Of a stretch of 64,000 nt of DNA, positions 1-8,337 are shown piece after piece (positions within the stretch are counted from its first letter, which is position 1; every line of letters starts with the position of its first letter). The translations under genes were made by a program, and so were the position numbers. The DNA comes from Sipunculus nudus. Taxonomy: Eukaryota; Annelida; Sipuncula; Golfingiida; Sipunculidae. The stretch covers positions 12,698,576 through 12,762,575 of the forward strand of contig CM049309.1 in NCBI GenBank assembly GCA_026874595.1. The letters are read 5' to 3'. The notes beneath the pieces were generated by a model. That model was not told the DNA's origin. It ran no database searches and worked only from the letters and a program-made list of their open reading frames with translations.

Positions 1-80
1 ATCAACACGTAAAAGCACCGAGTGCACGAAATATAAGCAAATACATAGATGTAATATATTATAGCACCTAAAGAGTTGTG

Positions 81-143
81 AACCTAATATTTGAGGCGCT
101 GCTCATGCAGCAGGCATGCAGAATGTCCTCTGGAAATTAGGTT
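81..143. other. Nested inverted repeats at the 3' end of the gene
   Basis: Outer arms AACCTAAT (81-88) and ATTAGGTT (136-143) enclose an inner GCTGC/GCAGC stem with a 4-base loop. The outer arm overlaps the stop codon (TAA on the minus strand at 142-144). In RNA this could fold as a 3'-UTR hairpin. Units 4, 5 and 9 carry a base change in the inner stem, and units 7, 12 and 20 one in the outer arm. Confidence 0.5.
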
Positions 144-1344
144 AAAAAGGAAACTGTTTGTGAAACTGGCTGAGCACCGTCTGGGTCTGTTCAGCAGGGA
201 TGAGGGCCATGAGCTCCAGGGCATCTCTCATTCTCTTGAGCGTTTCATAGTTGTCTCTGCCCGTGACCGTCAGAGTGAAGACTTCCATATCACCTACTTT
301 CCTCCGCTTGTCCATCGTGGCACCGACCTGCGGAGCCCCAAGACCTGTGGCTTTTCTTTTCTGGCCCGCCTGTGGACCTGTCTTCTCATCCACCCGACGG
401 TCCCGACCGGGGCAGGCACAGATTCGGACCTCGGCAGACTGTCTGCCCAGCACTTGCCCCTGGTGTTCCAGCGTGAAGATGACCCTGAGAGGGCGTCTGT
501 TCAGTCCACCCACACAGGAAGAGAAGCACATGAACTGGTAGAGGTTGGTGATCCATTGGTTACCCGCTTGTGGTGTCTGATGAGATATAATGACTGACTG
601 CCTGCGCGTTTCGGGGTCCTCGTAGTACCGGGAAAGTGAATGTTCGCATCGCAGCAGGTGGGATGGTGCTGGGTGGTTGTCGTTGAACTCGCTTGTACCG
701 GCGTGGTTTGGACATCGGGTGACGATCTCCTGCACGTTGTCCGGTTTGACATAGACAGGCATGGCTCTGATAATACTACCACTGGGAGGTGGGGTGGCCG
801 TGGTGAACTTGACCGGACAAGCATTGGCCATGCGCACATAGAGTTTATTCAGAGCTGGTGAGTAGGTCCAGTTGGCAGATTTGGTGTCCTTGACTGGCTG
901 TTCGAAACCCACCTGGAAGCCGTAGTGGCCTGGGTATGCCGTGGCAGACGGCAGGTAGTGCTGCTGACCTGTGGCTGGAGAAGCCTGCGGTGACGGGGTT
1001 GATGTGGTCAGGGGTACAGGGATTTGCGAGTCCGCTGCTCTGTCACTCATGTCACGTGACGCATTGGCTTCCAGCAGATCCTGTACGCTGTCGGCATGAG
1101 TGTAATATTCTTCGGGATCCGTTTTCAGAAGATCGGCGTGTGGACGGCCGAGAACTCCCTCCACGTCCGCCGTGCTGAGTGGACAGAGGTCCTCCGAATC
1201 CGAACCGGAACTGAGCGAATGCCACAGCTGATCCACCTCATCTGAAACACCGTATTGCTCGGTGTCTTCTAGCACAAACGCTGGTTGCTTTTTCGCCGGG
1301 CTGGTTTGAAGATCGGTCCGATGATAGTGCATGAATGAAGTCAT
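142..1344 (-). CDS. p53/p63/p73-family transcription factor, copy 1 (intact, 400 aa)
   Basis: Sequence-specific transcription factor expected to act in the nucleus as a tetramer in stress, cell-cycle or apoptosis control. Seen in order: acidic activation region with an LWHSL motif (residues 40-44); Pro/Ser/Thr-rich linker (about 104-136); DNA-binding domain (about 137-322); basic nuclear-localisation clusters (329-331 and 346-349); tetramerisation domain (about 353-386). Zinc ligands C211, H214, C273 and C277 are present. Residues aligning with human K120, R175, R248, R273, R280 and R282 are K155, R210, R283, R307, R314 and R316. There is no SAM domain. The ATG has A at -3 and lies about 80 bp downstream of a TATA element. 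Private changes: D32G, S130Y, T174N, E202D, H203N and P254S, several in the DNA-binding domain. No intron interrupts the frame. Family assignment is certain; the choice between p53 and p63/p73 type rests mainly on the tetramerisation domain. Confidence 0.95.
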   Translation of the reverse strand: MTSFMHYHRTDLQTSPAKKQPAFVLEDTEQYGVSDEVDQLWHSLSSGSDSEDLCPLSTADVEGVLGRPHADLLKTDPEEYYTHADSVQDLLEANASRDMSDRAADSQIPVPLTTSTPSPQASPATGQQHYLPSATAYPGHYGFQVGFEQPVKDTKSANWTYSPALNKLYVRMANACPVKFTTATPPPSGSIIRAMPVYVKPDNVQEIVTRCPNHAGTSEFNDNHPAPSHLLRCEHSLSRYYEDPETRRQSVIISHQTPQAGNQWITNLYQFMCFSSCVGGLNRRPLRVIFTLEHQGQVLGRQSAEVRICACPGRDRRVDEKTGPQAGQKRKATGLGAPQVGATMDKRRKVGDMEVFTLTVTGRDNYETLKRMRDALELMALIPAEQTQTVLSQFHKQFPF

Positions 1345-1669
1345 TTTTTTTCAGTTATTGTGAATAGCAGGATGTTGTTATGTGAAAAGCGGCTCGGATA
1401 CTGCAGTCAATTACGGGAAGTGGGTATATATATTTGACCATTGTATTTAAAGTGATAAGTATTTCCTGAAGAGCGGTCAGTTCATAAGGCGTTGTTGAGA
1501 GTAGATATCTAGCGCAGTCTGGTACTCGCCATCGCAGAACCTATTGGACACGGTCCATTACTCTCAACCGATCACATCACAGGGCGTGGGAGGAATGATA
1601 AGGTCGGGGCGCCCGGTGCGGGCAGGGCCGTCCCGGTCCACTGCTTCTCACTCGGAACCGGGCAAGCCT
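1345..1669 (-). promoter_or_regulatory. Promoter of copy 1: TATA element, CCAAT box, p53 half-site
   Basis: On the minus strand, upstream of the ATG, there is a TATA-like run at 1425-1434, so the 5' UTR would be about 50 nt if transcription starts about 30 bp downstream of it. An inverted CCAAT lies at 1543-1547. At 1660-1669 GGGCAAGCCT matches the p53-family half-site RRRCWWGYYY at 10 of 10 positions. Promoter function is inferred from position and motifs. A single half-site is expected by chance about once per unit length. Confidence 0.6.
1543..1547 (-). promoter_or_regulatory. CCAAT box, unit 1
   Basis: The plus strand reads ATTGG, so the gene strand reads CCAAT, about 110 bp upstream of the TATA element. 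It is a candidate NF-Y site and recurs at the same place in the other units. Confidence 0.45.
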
Positions 1670-2120
1670 CTTGATTATCATTACCAGTGCTCAGTTAAGG
1701 GAAATGACTTCAAACGGAGACTTAAACAATCGCAATGTTCTTGCAGTGTAACAGTGAGAAGATTATTACTCGGAGACCGCATTTAAATGCAGTTCAGAAA
1801 AGAGGGACAATCATCATTAATTCATGCAGTCGCTGGTATTTTGCCGCTGTTGCGCTGAAACTAAACAACCATTTTAATTATCCTAGTGATACATAATAAA
1901 ATAACAACAATTCAGTACAAGTACACGTGATGAGGTTTATTTAACAGGTTTGACTCAAGTGAATGATATTTTTTTAATGAATTCTATTTGGGCCGAATCG
2001 AAAAAAAAAATCTTATCTTCTCGTAATGATTTCTATTTTATGTGCTCCTCGATTAGAATTATAAAGGGTGACACTAAAATTACCATTTTAAACGTAAAAT
2101 GTTCGAAAGATTTTTGGCTA

Positions 2121-2143
2121 TTTTTTTTTTTTTTTTTTTTTTT
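2121..2143. repeat. T-tract of 23, unit 1 (A-tract on the gene strand)
   Basis: A homopolymer on the plus strand, followed directly by AGGCTC. It lies about 780 bp upstream of gene 1 and about 1.33 kb downstream of the stop codon of gene 2. On the gene strand it reads as a poly(A) run, which could be an old retroposition tail or a microsatellite. Its length differs between units. Confidence 0.9.
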
Positions 2144-2274
2144 AGGCTCATGGATTGACAGCGGTGATGTCATCCGGTGTGGGCGAAGTAACCAGCGACT
2201 AGGATAACCGCTGAGGAAACAGCTTCCGTAACTGACAGGCTTTAATAAATTAACAACTATATTTGTTCTCTTCT

Positions 2275-2302
2275 CACACACACATTCACGCGCGCACATG
2301 CA
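2275..2302. repeat. Alternating CA/CG run, unit 1
   Basis: A (CA)5 run, an interrupting TT, then an alternating purine-pyrimidine CACGCGCGCACATGCA stretch. Such sequence can adopt Z-form DNA; that is inference. Units 13 and 15 have one extra CA. Confidence 0.6.
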
Positions 2303-2697
2303 GTGAATCAATTTTTAATATATTAATGCGCACGATAAGAATAAAGAGATATATACATATCACCAATTAACATATATATTTTACTGCAGTGTCGCTGAAT
2401 ATACGTCAGGTGAAGACATCATGCAGTTCTTACATCAAACATTGCCGGCAGTCTGACCGACACGCACATGCATGTAAAAGTTTAAACAAACCAAAATGAG
2501 TCGTCAAGAAAAATCGACAAGTAACATCCAAAAATGCAGTTACCAATAAAAATACATTTTAACCAATACCTGCAGAAATAAAAAAAAATTTCCTAACCGC
2601 TTTGATGTAATACCGAGCAAAAGATCAAAGGCTGTTGTTTGTAAATTTGATGAAATTCGGAATTTTATTTTTGGTTCACCAAAGGCAATATCAAAAC

Positions 2698-2709
2698 GAT
2701 AACGTTATC
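2698..2709. other. Perfect 12-bp palindrome GATAACGTTATC
   Basis: Self-complementary word in the spacer. It is not conserved: some units read CAATAACG and units 10 and 18 read GATAATG, so a protein-binding role is doubtful. Confidence 0.5.
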
Positions 2710-2889
2710 AAAAATAACTCCGACAAATTCACATGGCATTTTTATGTGTGACATTGAAAGTTTGGGTTGAGTTACAGAATTAATCGGAAACGAGCTCGAT
2801 ATACAGGAAAGCGGCCCTTCATTTTCATGTTCCGCTGCACTCTTGTAAAGGCCGAGGATTAATTTGCGGGAACAACTTTTGTTTTGCTA

Positions 2890-2903
2890 TTGTACCGGTA
2901 CAA
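2890..2903. other. Perfect 14-bp palindrome TTGTACCGGTACAA
   Basis: Self-complementary spacer word found unchanged in every unit I compared. It could be a dimeric protein-binding site or a small cruciform; function unknown. Confidence 0.6.
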
Positions 2904-3211
2904 AAGGCGACTTTGTCTGGGCCTGCGTATTCAGAAAATGAGATATCCTGGGTTCCATCATCTTTTAATAGTGGGCTTTATATTTTGCGGGATTTATTTC
3001 ACGAGCCCCGGGCAAAGACTGCAACAAAGTATTCATGTTCGGAAAGCGCGTACTGCATTGAGTCTCTATATATATAGTCTCTTGTATTGATAATGATGTA
3101 ATCGCATGATTTTAATAAGGAAAATGGGTTACCAGAATTCGTAACAGACAGGATTTTCTGCATATTTATTGAAGATAAATGACAATAATATCTGACAGTG
3201 GGTTGAAAATA

Positions 3212-3217
3212 TTTATT
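3212..3217 (-). terminator. Candidate poly(A) signal for gene 2
   Basis: The gene strand reads AATAAA about 260 bp beyond the stop codon. A second AATAAA lies at 3165-3170. Equivalent pairs recur downstream of genes 3-20. Actual cleavage sites are unknown. Confidence 0.45.
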
Positions 3218-3475
3218 ATAATATAATTGAATATGTCAAGCAAATGAAATAGTTTATGTAGCAACAATATTGACATAACCCGCAACAATTTACATGTACA
3301 CAAGGATGTTAGAAAAATATTGTTATTTTAGTGGATCAACACGTAAAAGCACCGAGTGCACGAAATATAAGCATATACATAGATGTAATATATTATAGCA
3401 CCTAAAGAGTTGTGAACCTAATATTTGAGGCGCTGCTCATGCAGCAGGCATGCAGAATGTCCTCTGGAAATTAGG

Positions 3476-4678
3476 TTAAAAAGGAAACTGTTTGTGAAAC
3501 TGGCTGAGCACCGTCTGGGTCTGTTCAGCAGGGATGAGGGCCATGAGCTCCAGGGCATCTCTCATTCTCTTGAGCGTTTCATAGTTGTCTCTGCCCGTGA
3601 CCGTCAGAGTGAAGACTTCCATATCACCTACTTTCCTCCGCTTGTCCATCGTGGCACCGACCTGCGGAGCCCCAAGACCTGTGGCTTTTCTTTTCTGGCC
3701 CGCCTGTGGACCTGTCTTCTCATCCACCCGACGGTCCCGACCGGGGCAGGCACAGATTCGGACCTCGGCAGACTGTCTGCCCAGCACTTGCCCCTGGTGT
3801 TCCAGCGTGAAGATGACCCTGAGAGGGCGTCTGTTCAGTCCACCCACACAGGAAGAGAAGCACATGAACTGGTAGAGGTTGGTGATCCATTGGTTACCCG
3901 CTTGTGGTGTCTGATGAGGTAAAATGACTGACTGCCTGAGCGTTTCGGGGTCCTCGTAGTACCGGGAAAGTGAATGTTCGCATCGCAGCAGGTGGGATGG
4001 TGCTGGGTGGTTGTCGTTGAACTCGCTTGTACCGGCGTGGTTTGGACATCGGGTGACGATCTCCTGCACGTGTTCCGGCTTGACATAGACAGGCATGGCT
4101 CTGATAATACTACCGCTGGGAGGTGGGGTGGCCGTGGTGAACTTGACCGGACAAGCAGTGGCCATGCGCACATAGAGTTTATTCAGAGCTGGTGAGTAGG
4201 TCCAGTTGGCAGATTTGGTGTCCTTGACTGGCTGTTCGAAACCCACCTGGAAGCCGTAGTGGCCTGGGTATGCCGTGGCAGACGGCAGGGAGTGCTGCTG
4301 GCCTGTGGCTGGAGAAGCCTGCGGTGACGGGGTTGATGTGGTCAGGGGTACAGGGATTTGCGAGTCCGCTGCTCTGTCACTCATGTCACGTGACGCATTG
4401 GCTTCCAGCAGATCCTGTACGCTGTCGGCATGAGTGTAATATTCTTCGTGATCCGTTTTCAGAAGATCGGCGTGTGGACGGCCGAGAACTCCCTCCACGT
4501 CCGCCGTGCTGAGTGGACAGAGGTCCTCCGAATCCGAACCGGAACTGAGCGAATGCCACAGCTGATCCACCTCATCTGAAACATCCTATTGCTCGGTGTC
4601 TTCTAGCTCAAACGCTGGTTGCTTTTTCGCCGGGCTGGTTTGAAGATCGGTCCGATGATAGTGCATGAATGAAGTCAT
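3476..4678 (-). pseudogene. p53-family gene copy 2, nonsense codon at position 31
   Basis: All 401 codon positions are present, but codon 31 (Tyr in most copies) is TAG on the gene strand (4586-4588; G to C on the plus strand at 4586). The next in-frame ATG is M99, so re-initiation would give a product of about 302 residues. That product would lack the activation region but keep the DNA-binding and tetramerisation domains, resembling a delta-N form. A reading frame drawn from 4570 begins at GTG, not a likely start in an animal gene. Other changes: V24E, P77H, R247L, I253L. Poly(A) signal candidate AATAAA at 3212-3217. Confidence 0.93.
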
Positions 4679-5003
4679 TTTTTTTCAGTTATTGTGAATA
4701 GCAGGATGTTGTTATGTGAAAAGCGGCTCGGATACTGCAGTCAATTACGGGAAGTGGGTATATATATTTGACCATTGTATTTAAAGTGATAAGTATTTCC
4801 TGAAGAGCGGTCAGTTCATAAGGCGTTGTTGAGAGTAGATATCTAGCGCAGTCTGGTACTCGCCATCGCAGAACCTATTGGACACGGTCCATTACTCTCA
4901 ACCCATCACATCACAGGGCGTGGGAGGAATGATTAGGTCGGGGCGCCCGGTGCGGGCAGGGCCGTCCCGGTCCACTGCTTCTCACTCGGAACCGGGCAAG
5001 CCT
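4679..5003 (-). promoter_or_regulatory. Promoter of copy 2
   Basis: TATA element at 4759-4768; perfect p53-family half-site at 4994-5003. The promoter is intact even though the gene is not. Confidence 0.55.
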
Positions 5004-6808
5004 CTTGATTATCATTACCAGTGCTCAGTTAAGGGAAATGACTTCAAACGGAGACTTAAACAATCGCAATGTTCTTGCAGTGTAACAGTGAGAAGATTAT
5101 TACTCGGAGACCGCATTTAAATGCAGTTCAGAAAAGAGGGACAATCATCATTAATTCATGCAGTCGCTGGTATTTTGCCGCTGTTGCGCTGAAACTAAAC
5201 AACCATTTTAATTATCCTAGTGATACATAATAAAATAACAACAATTCAGTACAAGTACACGTGATGAGGTTTATTTAACAGGTTTGACTCAAGTGAATAA
5301 TATTTTTTTAATGAATTCTTTTTGGGCCGAATCGAAAAAAAAAATCTTATCTTCTCGTAATGATTTCTATTTTATGTGCTCCTCGATTAGAATTATAAAG
5401 GGTGACACTAAAATTACCATTTTAAACGTAAAATGTTCGAAAGATTTTTGGCTATTTTTTTTTTTTTTTTTTTTTAGGCTCATGGATTGACAGCGGTGAT
5501 GTCATCCGGTGTGGGCGAAGTAACCAGCGACTAGGATAACCGCTGAGGAAACAGCTTCCGTAACTGACAGGCTTTAATAAATTAACAACTATATTTGTTC
5601 TCTTCTCACACACACATTCACGCGCGCACATGCAGTGAATCAATTTTTAATATATTAATGCGCAAGATAAGAATAAAGAGATATATACATATCACCAATT
5701 AACATATATATTTTACTGCAGTGTCGCTGAATATACGTCAGGTGAAGACATCATGCAGTTCTTACATCAAACATTGCCGGCAGTCTGACCGACACGCACA
5801 TGCATGTAAAAGTTTAAACAAACCAAAATGAGTCGTCAAGAAAAATCGACAAGTAACATCCAAAAATGCAGTTACCAATAAAAATACCTTTTAACCAATA
5901 CCTGCAGAAATAAAAAAAAAAATTCCTAACCGCTTTGATGTAATACCGAGCAAAAGATCAAAGGCTGTTGTTTGTAAATTTGATGAAATTCGGAATTTTA
6001 TTTTTGGTTCACCAAAGGCAATATCAAAACAATAACGTTATCAAAAATAACTCCGACAAATTCACATGGCATTTTTATGTGTGACATTGAAAGTTTGGGT
6101 TGAGTTACAGAATTAATCGGAAACGAGCTCGATATACAGGAAAGCGGCCCTTCATTTTCATGTTCCGCTGCACTCTTGTAAAGGCCGAGGATTAATTTGC
6201 GGGAACAACTTTTGTTTTGCTATTGTACCGGTACAAAAGGCGACTTTGTCTGGGCCTGCGTATTCAGAAAACGAGATATCCTGGGTTCCATCATCTTTTA
6301 ATAGTGGGCTTTATATTTTGCGGGATTTATTTCACGAGCCCCGGGCAAAGACTGCAACAAAGTATTCATGTTCGGAAAGCGCGTACTGCATTGAGTCTCT
6401 ATATATATAGTCTCTTGTATTGATAATGATGTAATCGCATGATTTTAATAAGGAAAATGGGTTACCAGAATTCGTAACAGACAGGATTTTCTCCATATTT
6501 ATTGAAGATAAATGACAATAATATCTGACAGTGGGTTGAAAATATTTATTATAATATAATTGAATATGTCAAGCAAATGAAATAGTTTATGTAGCAACAA
6601 TATTGACATAACCCGCAACAATTTACATGTACACAAGGATGTTAGAAAAATATTGTTATTTTAGTGGATCAACACGTAAAAGCACCGAGTGCACGAAATA
6701 TAAGCAAATACATAGATGTAATATATTTTAGCACCTAAAGAGTTGTGAACCTAATATTTGAGGCGCTGCTCATGCAGCAGGCATGCAGAATGTCCTCTGG
6801 AAATTAGG

Positions 6809-8011
6809 TTAAAAAGAAAACTGTTTGTGAAACTGGCTGAGCACCGTCTGGGTCTGTTCAGCAGGGATGAGGGCCATGAGCTCCAGGGCATCTCTCATTC
6901 TCTTGAGCGTTTCATAGTTGTCTCTGCCCGTGACCGTCAGAGTGAAGACTTCCATATCACCTACTTTCCTCCGCTTGTCCATCGTGGCACCGACCTGCGG
7001 AGCCCCAAGACCTGTGGCTTTTCTTTTCTGGCCCGCCTGTGGACCTGTCTTCTCATCCACCCGACGGTCCCGACCGGGGCAGGCACAGATTCGGACCTCG
7101 GCAGACTGTCTGCCCAGCACTTGCCCCTGGTGTTCCAGCGTGAAGATGACCCTGAGAGGGCGTCTGTTCAGTCCACCCACACAGGAAGAGAAGCACATGA
7201 ACTGGTAGAGGTTGGTGATCCATTGGTTACCCGCTTGTGGTGTCTCATGAGGTATAATGACTGACTGCCTGCGCGTTTCGGGGTCCTCGTAGTACCGGGA
7301 AAGTGAATGTTCGCATCGCAGCAGGTGGGATGGTGCTGGGTGGTTGTCGTTGAACTCGCTTGTACCGGCGTGGTTTGGACATCGGGTGACGATCTCCTGC
7401 ACGTGTTCCGGTTTGACATAGACAGGCATGGCTCTCATAATACTACCGCTGGGAGGTGGGGTGGCCGTGGTGAACTTGACCGGACAAGCAGTGGCCATGC
7501 GCACATAGAGTTTATTCAGAGCTGGTGAGTAGGTCCAGTTGGCAGATTTGGTGTCCTTGACTGGCTGTTCGAAACCCACCTGGAAGCCGTAGTAGCCTGG
7601 GTATGCCGTGGCAGACGGCAGGGAGTGCTGCTGGCCTGTGGCTGGAGAAGCCTGCGGTGACGGGGTTGATGTGGTCAGGGGTACAGGGATTTGCGAGTCC
7701 GCTGCTCTGTCACTCATGTCACGTGACGCATCGGCTTCCAGCAGATCCTGTACGCTGTCGGCATGAGTGTAATATTCTTCGGGATCCGTTTTCAGAAGAT
7801 CGGCGTGTGGACGGCCGAGAACTCCCTCCACGTCCGCCGTGCTGAGTGGACAGAGGTCCTCCGAATCCGAACCGGAACTGAGCGAATGCCACAGCTGATC
7901 CACCTCATCTGAAACATCGTTTTGCTCGGTGTCTTCTAGCACAAACGCTGGTTGCTTTTTCGCCGGGCTGGTTTGAAGATTGGTCCGATGATAGTGCATG
8001 AATGAAGTCAT
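6809..8011 (-). CDS. p53-family transcription factor, copy 3 (intact, 400 aa)
   Basis: All functional residues listed for copy 1 are kept. Differences from the majority: D11N, Y31N, H140Y, I192M, Q256E and P399S. The protein is identical to copy 8. The Y31N change lies in the activation region, just before the LWHSL motif. AATAAA at 6545-6550 downstream. Confidence 0.94.
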   Translation of the reverse strand: MTSFMHYHRTNLQTSPAKKQPAFVLEDTEQNDVSDEVDQLWHSLSSGSDSEDLCPLSTADVEGVLGRPHADLLKTDPEEYYTHADSVQDLLEADASRDMSDRAADSQIPVPLTTSTPSPQASPATGQQHSLPSATAYPGYYGFQVGFEQPVKDTKSANWTYSPALNKLYVRMATACPVKFTTATPPPSGSIMRAMPVYVKPEHVQEIVTRCPNHAGTSEFNDNHPAPSHLLRCEHSLSRYYEDPETRRQSVIIPHETPQAGNQWITNLYQFMCFSSCVGGLNRRPLRVIFTLEHQGQVLGRQSAEVRICACPGRDRRVDEKTGPQAGQKRKATGLGAPQVGATMDKRRKVGDMEVFTLTVTGRDNYETLKRMRDALELMALIPAEQTQTVLSQFHKQFSF

Positions 8012-8337
8012 TTTTTTTTCAGTTATTGTGAATAGCAGGATGTTGTTATGTGAAAAGCGGCTCGGATACTGCAGTCAATTACGGGAAGTGGGTATATATA
8101 TTTGACCATTGTATTTAAAGTGATAAGTATTTCCTGAAGAGCGGTCAGTTCATAAGGCGTTGTTGAGAGTAGATATCTAGCGCAGTCTGGTACTCGCCAT
8201 CGCAGAACCTATTGGACACGGTCCATTACTCTCAACCCATCACATCACAGGGCGTGGGAGGAATGATTAGGTCGGGGCGCCCGGTGCGGGCAGGGCCGTC
8301 CCGGTCCACTGCTTCTCACTCGGAACCGGGCAAGCCT
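8012..8337 (-). promoter_or_regulatory. Promoter of copy 3
   Basis: TATA element at 8093-8102; perfect p53-family half-site at 8328-8337. Confidence 0.55.

Larger units (their letters stand above)
1..3334 (-). repeat. Array unit 1
   Basis: This unit holds gene copy 1 and the spacer 1345-3334. From the gene outward the spacer contains the promoter, a GC-rich stretch (about 1580-1660), AT-rich sequence, a T-tract of 23 (2121-2143) ending in AG, a CA/CG alternating run (2275-2302), two palindromes and AATAAA-type signals near 3165 and 3212. I see no other gene. It is the unit with the most private amino-acid changes. Confidence 0.97.
3335..6667 (-). repeat. Array unit 2
   Basis: This unit holds gene copy 2 and the spacer 4679-6667. 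The T-tract is 21 long (5455-5475). The spacer has the standard elements and no other gene. Confidence 0.97.

Noticed and set aside
584-592. TATAAT-like word inside the gene (GGTATAATG in most units)
   Set aside because: It looks like a bacterial -10 box, but it lies in coding sequence of an animal gene.
91-597. Plus-strand frame of 168 codons recurring in nearly every unit
   Set aside because: It begins at TTG and lies antisense over the conserved end of the p53-family gene; its conservation is explained by the real gene.
501-839. Minus-strand alternative frames of 83-182 codons across the DNA-binding domain
   Set aside because: Out-of-frame shadows of the p53-family gene, with no recognisable domain.
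2144-2230. Possible tRNA-derived SINE beside the A-tract
   Set aside because: I could not identify convincing A and B boxes or target-site duplications; kept only as an open option for the A-tract.
2033-2311. Minus-strand frames of 63-108 codons with lysine runs near the T-tract
   Set aside because: The lysines are the translated A-tract, the usual start is TTG, and the length changes with tract length.
2884-3090. Plus-strand 68-codon frame recurring in every unit
   Set aside because: It starts at TTG in AT-rich spacer and resembles no family; its conservation equals that of the surrounding repeat.
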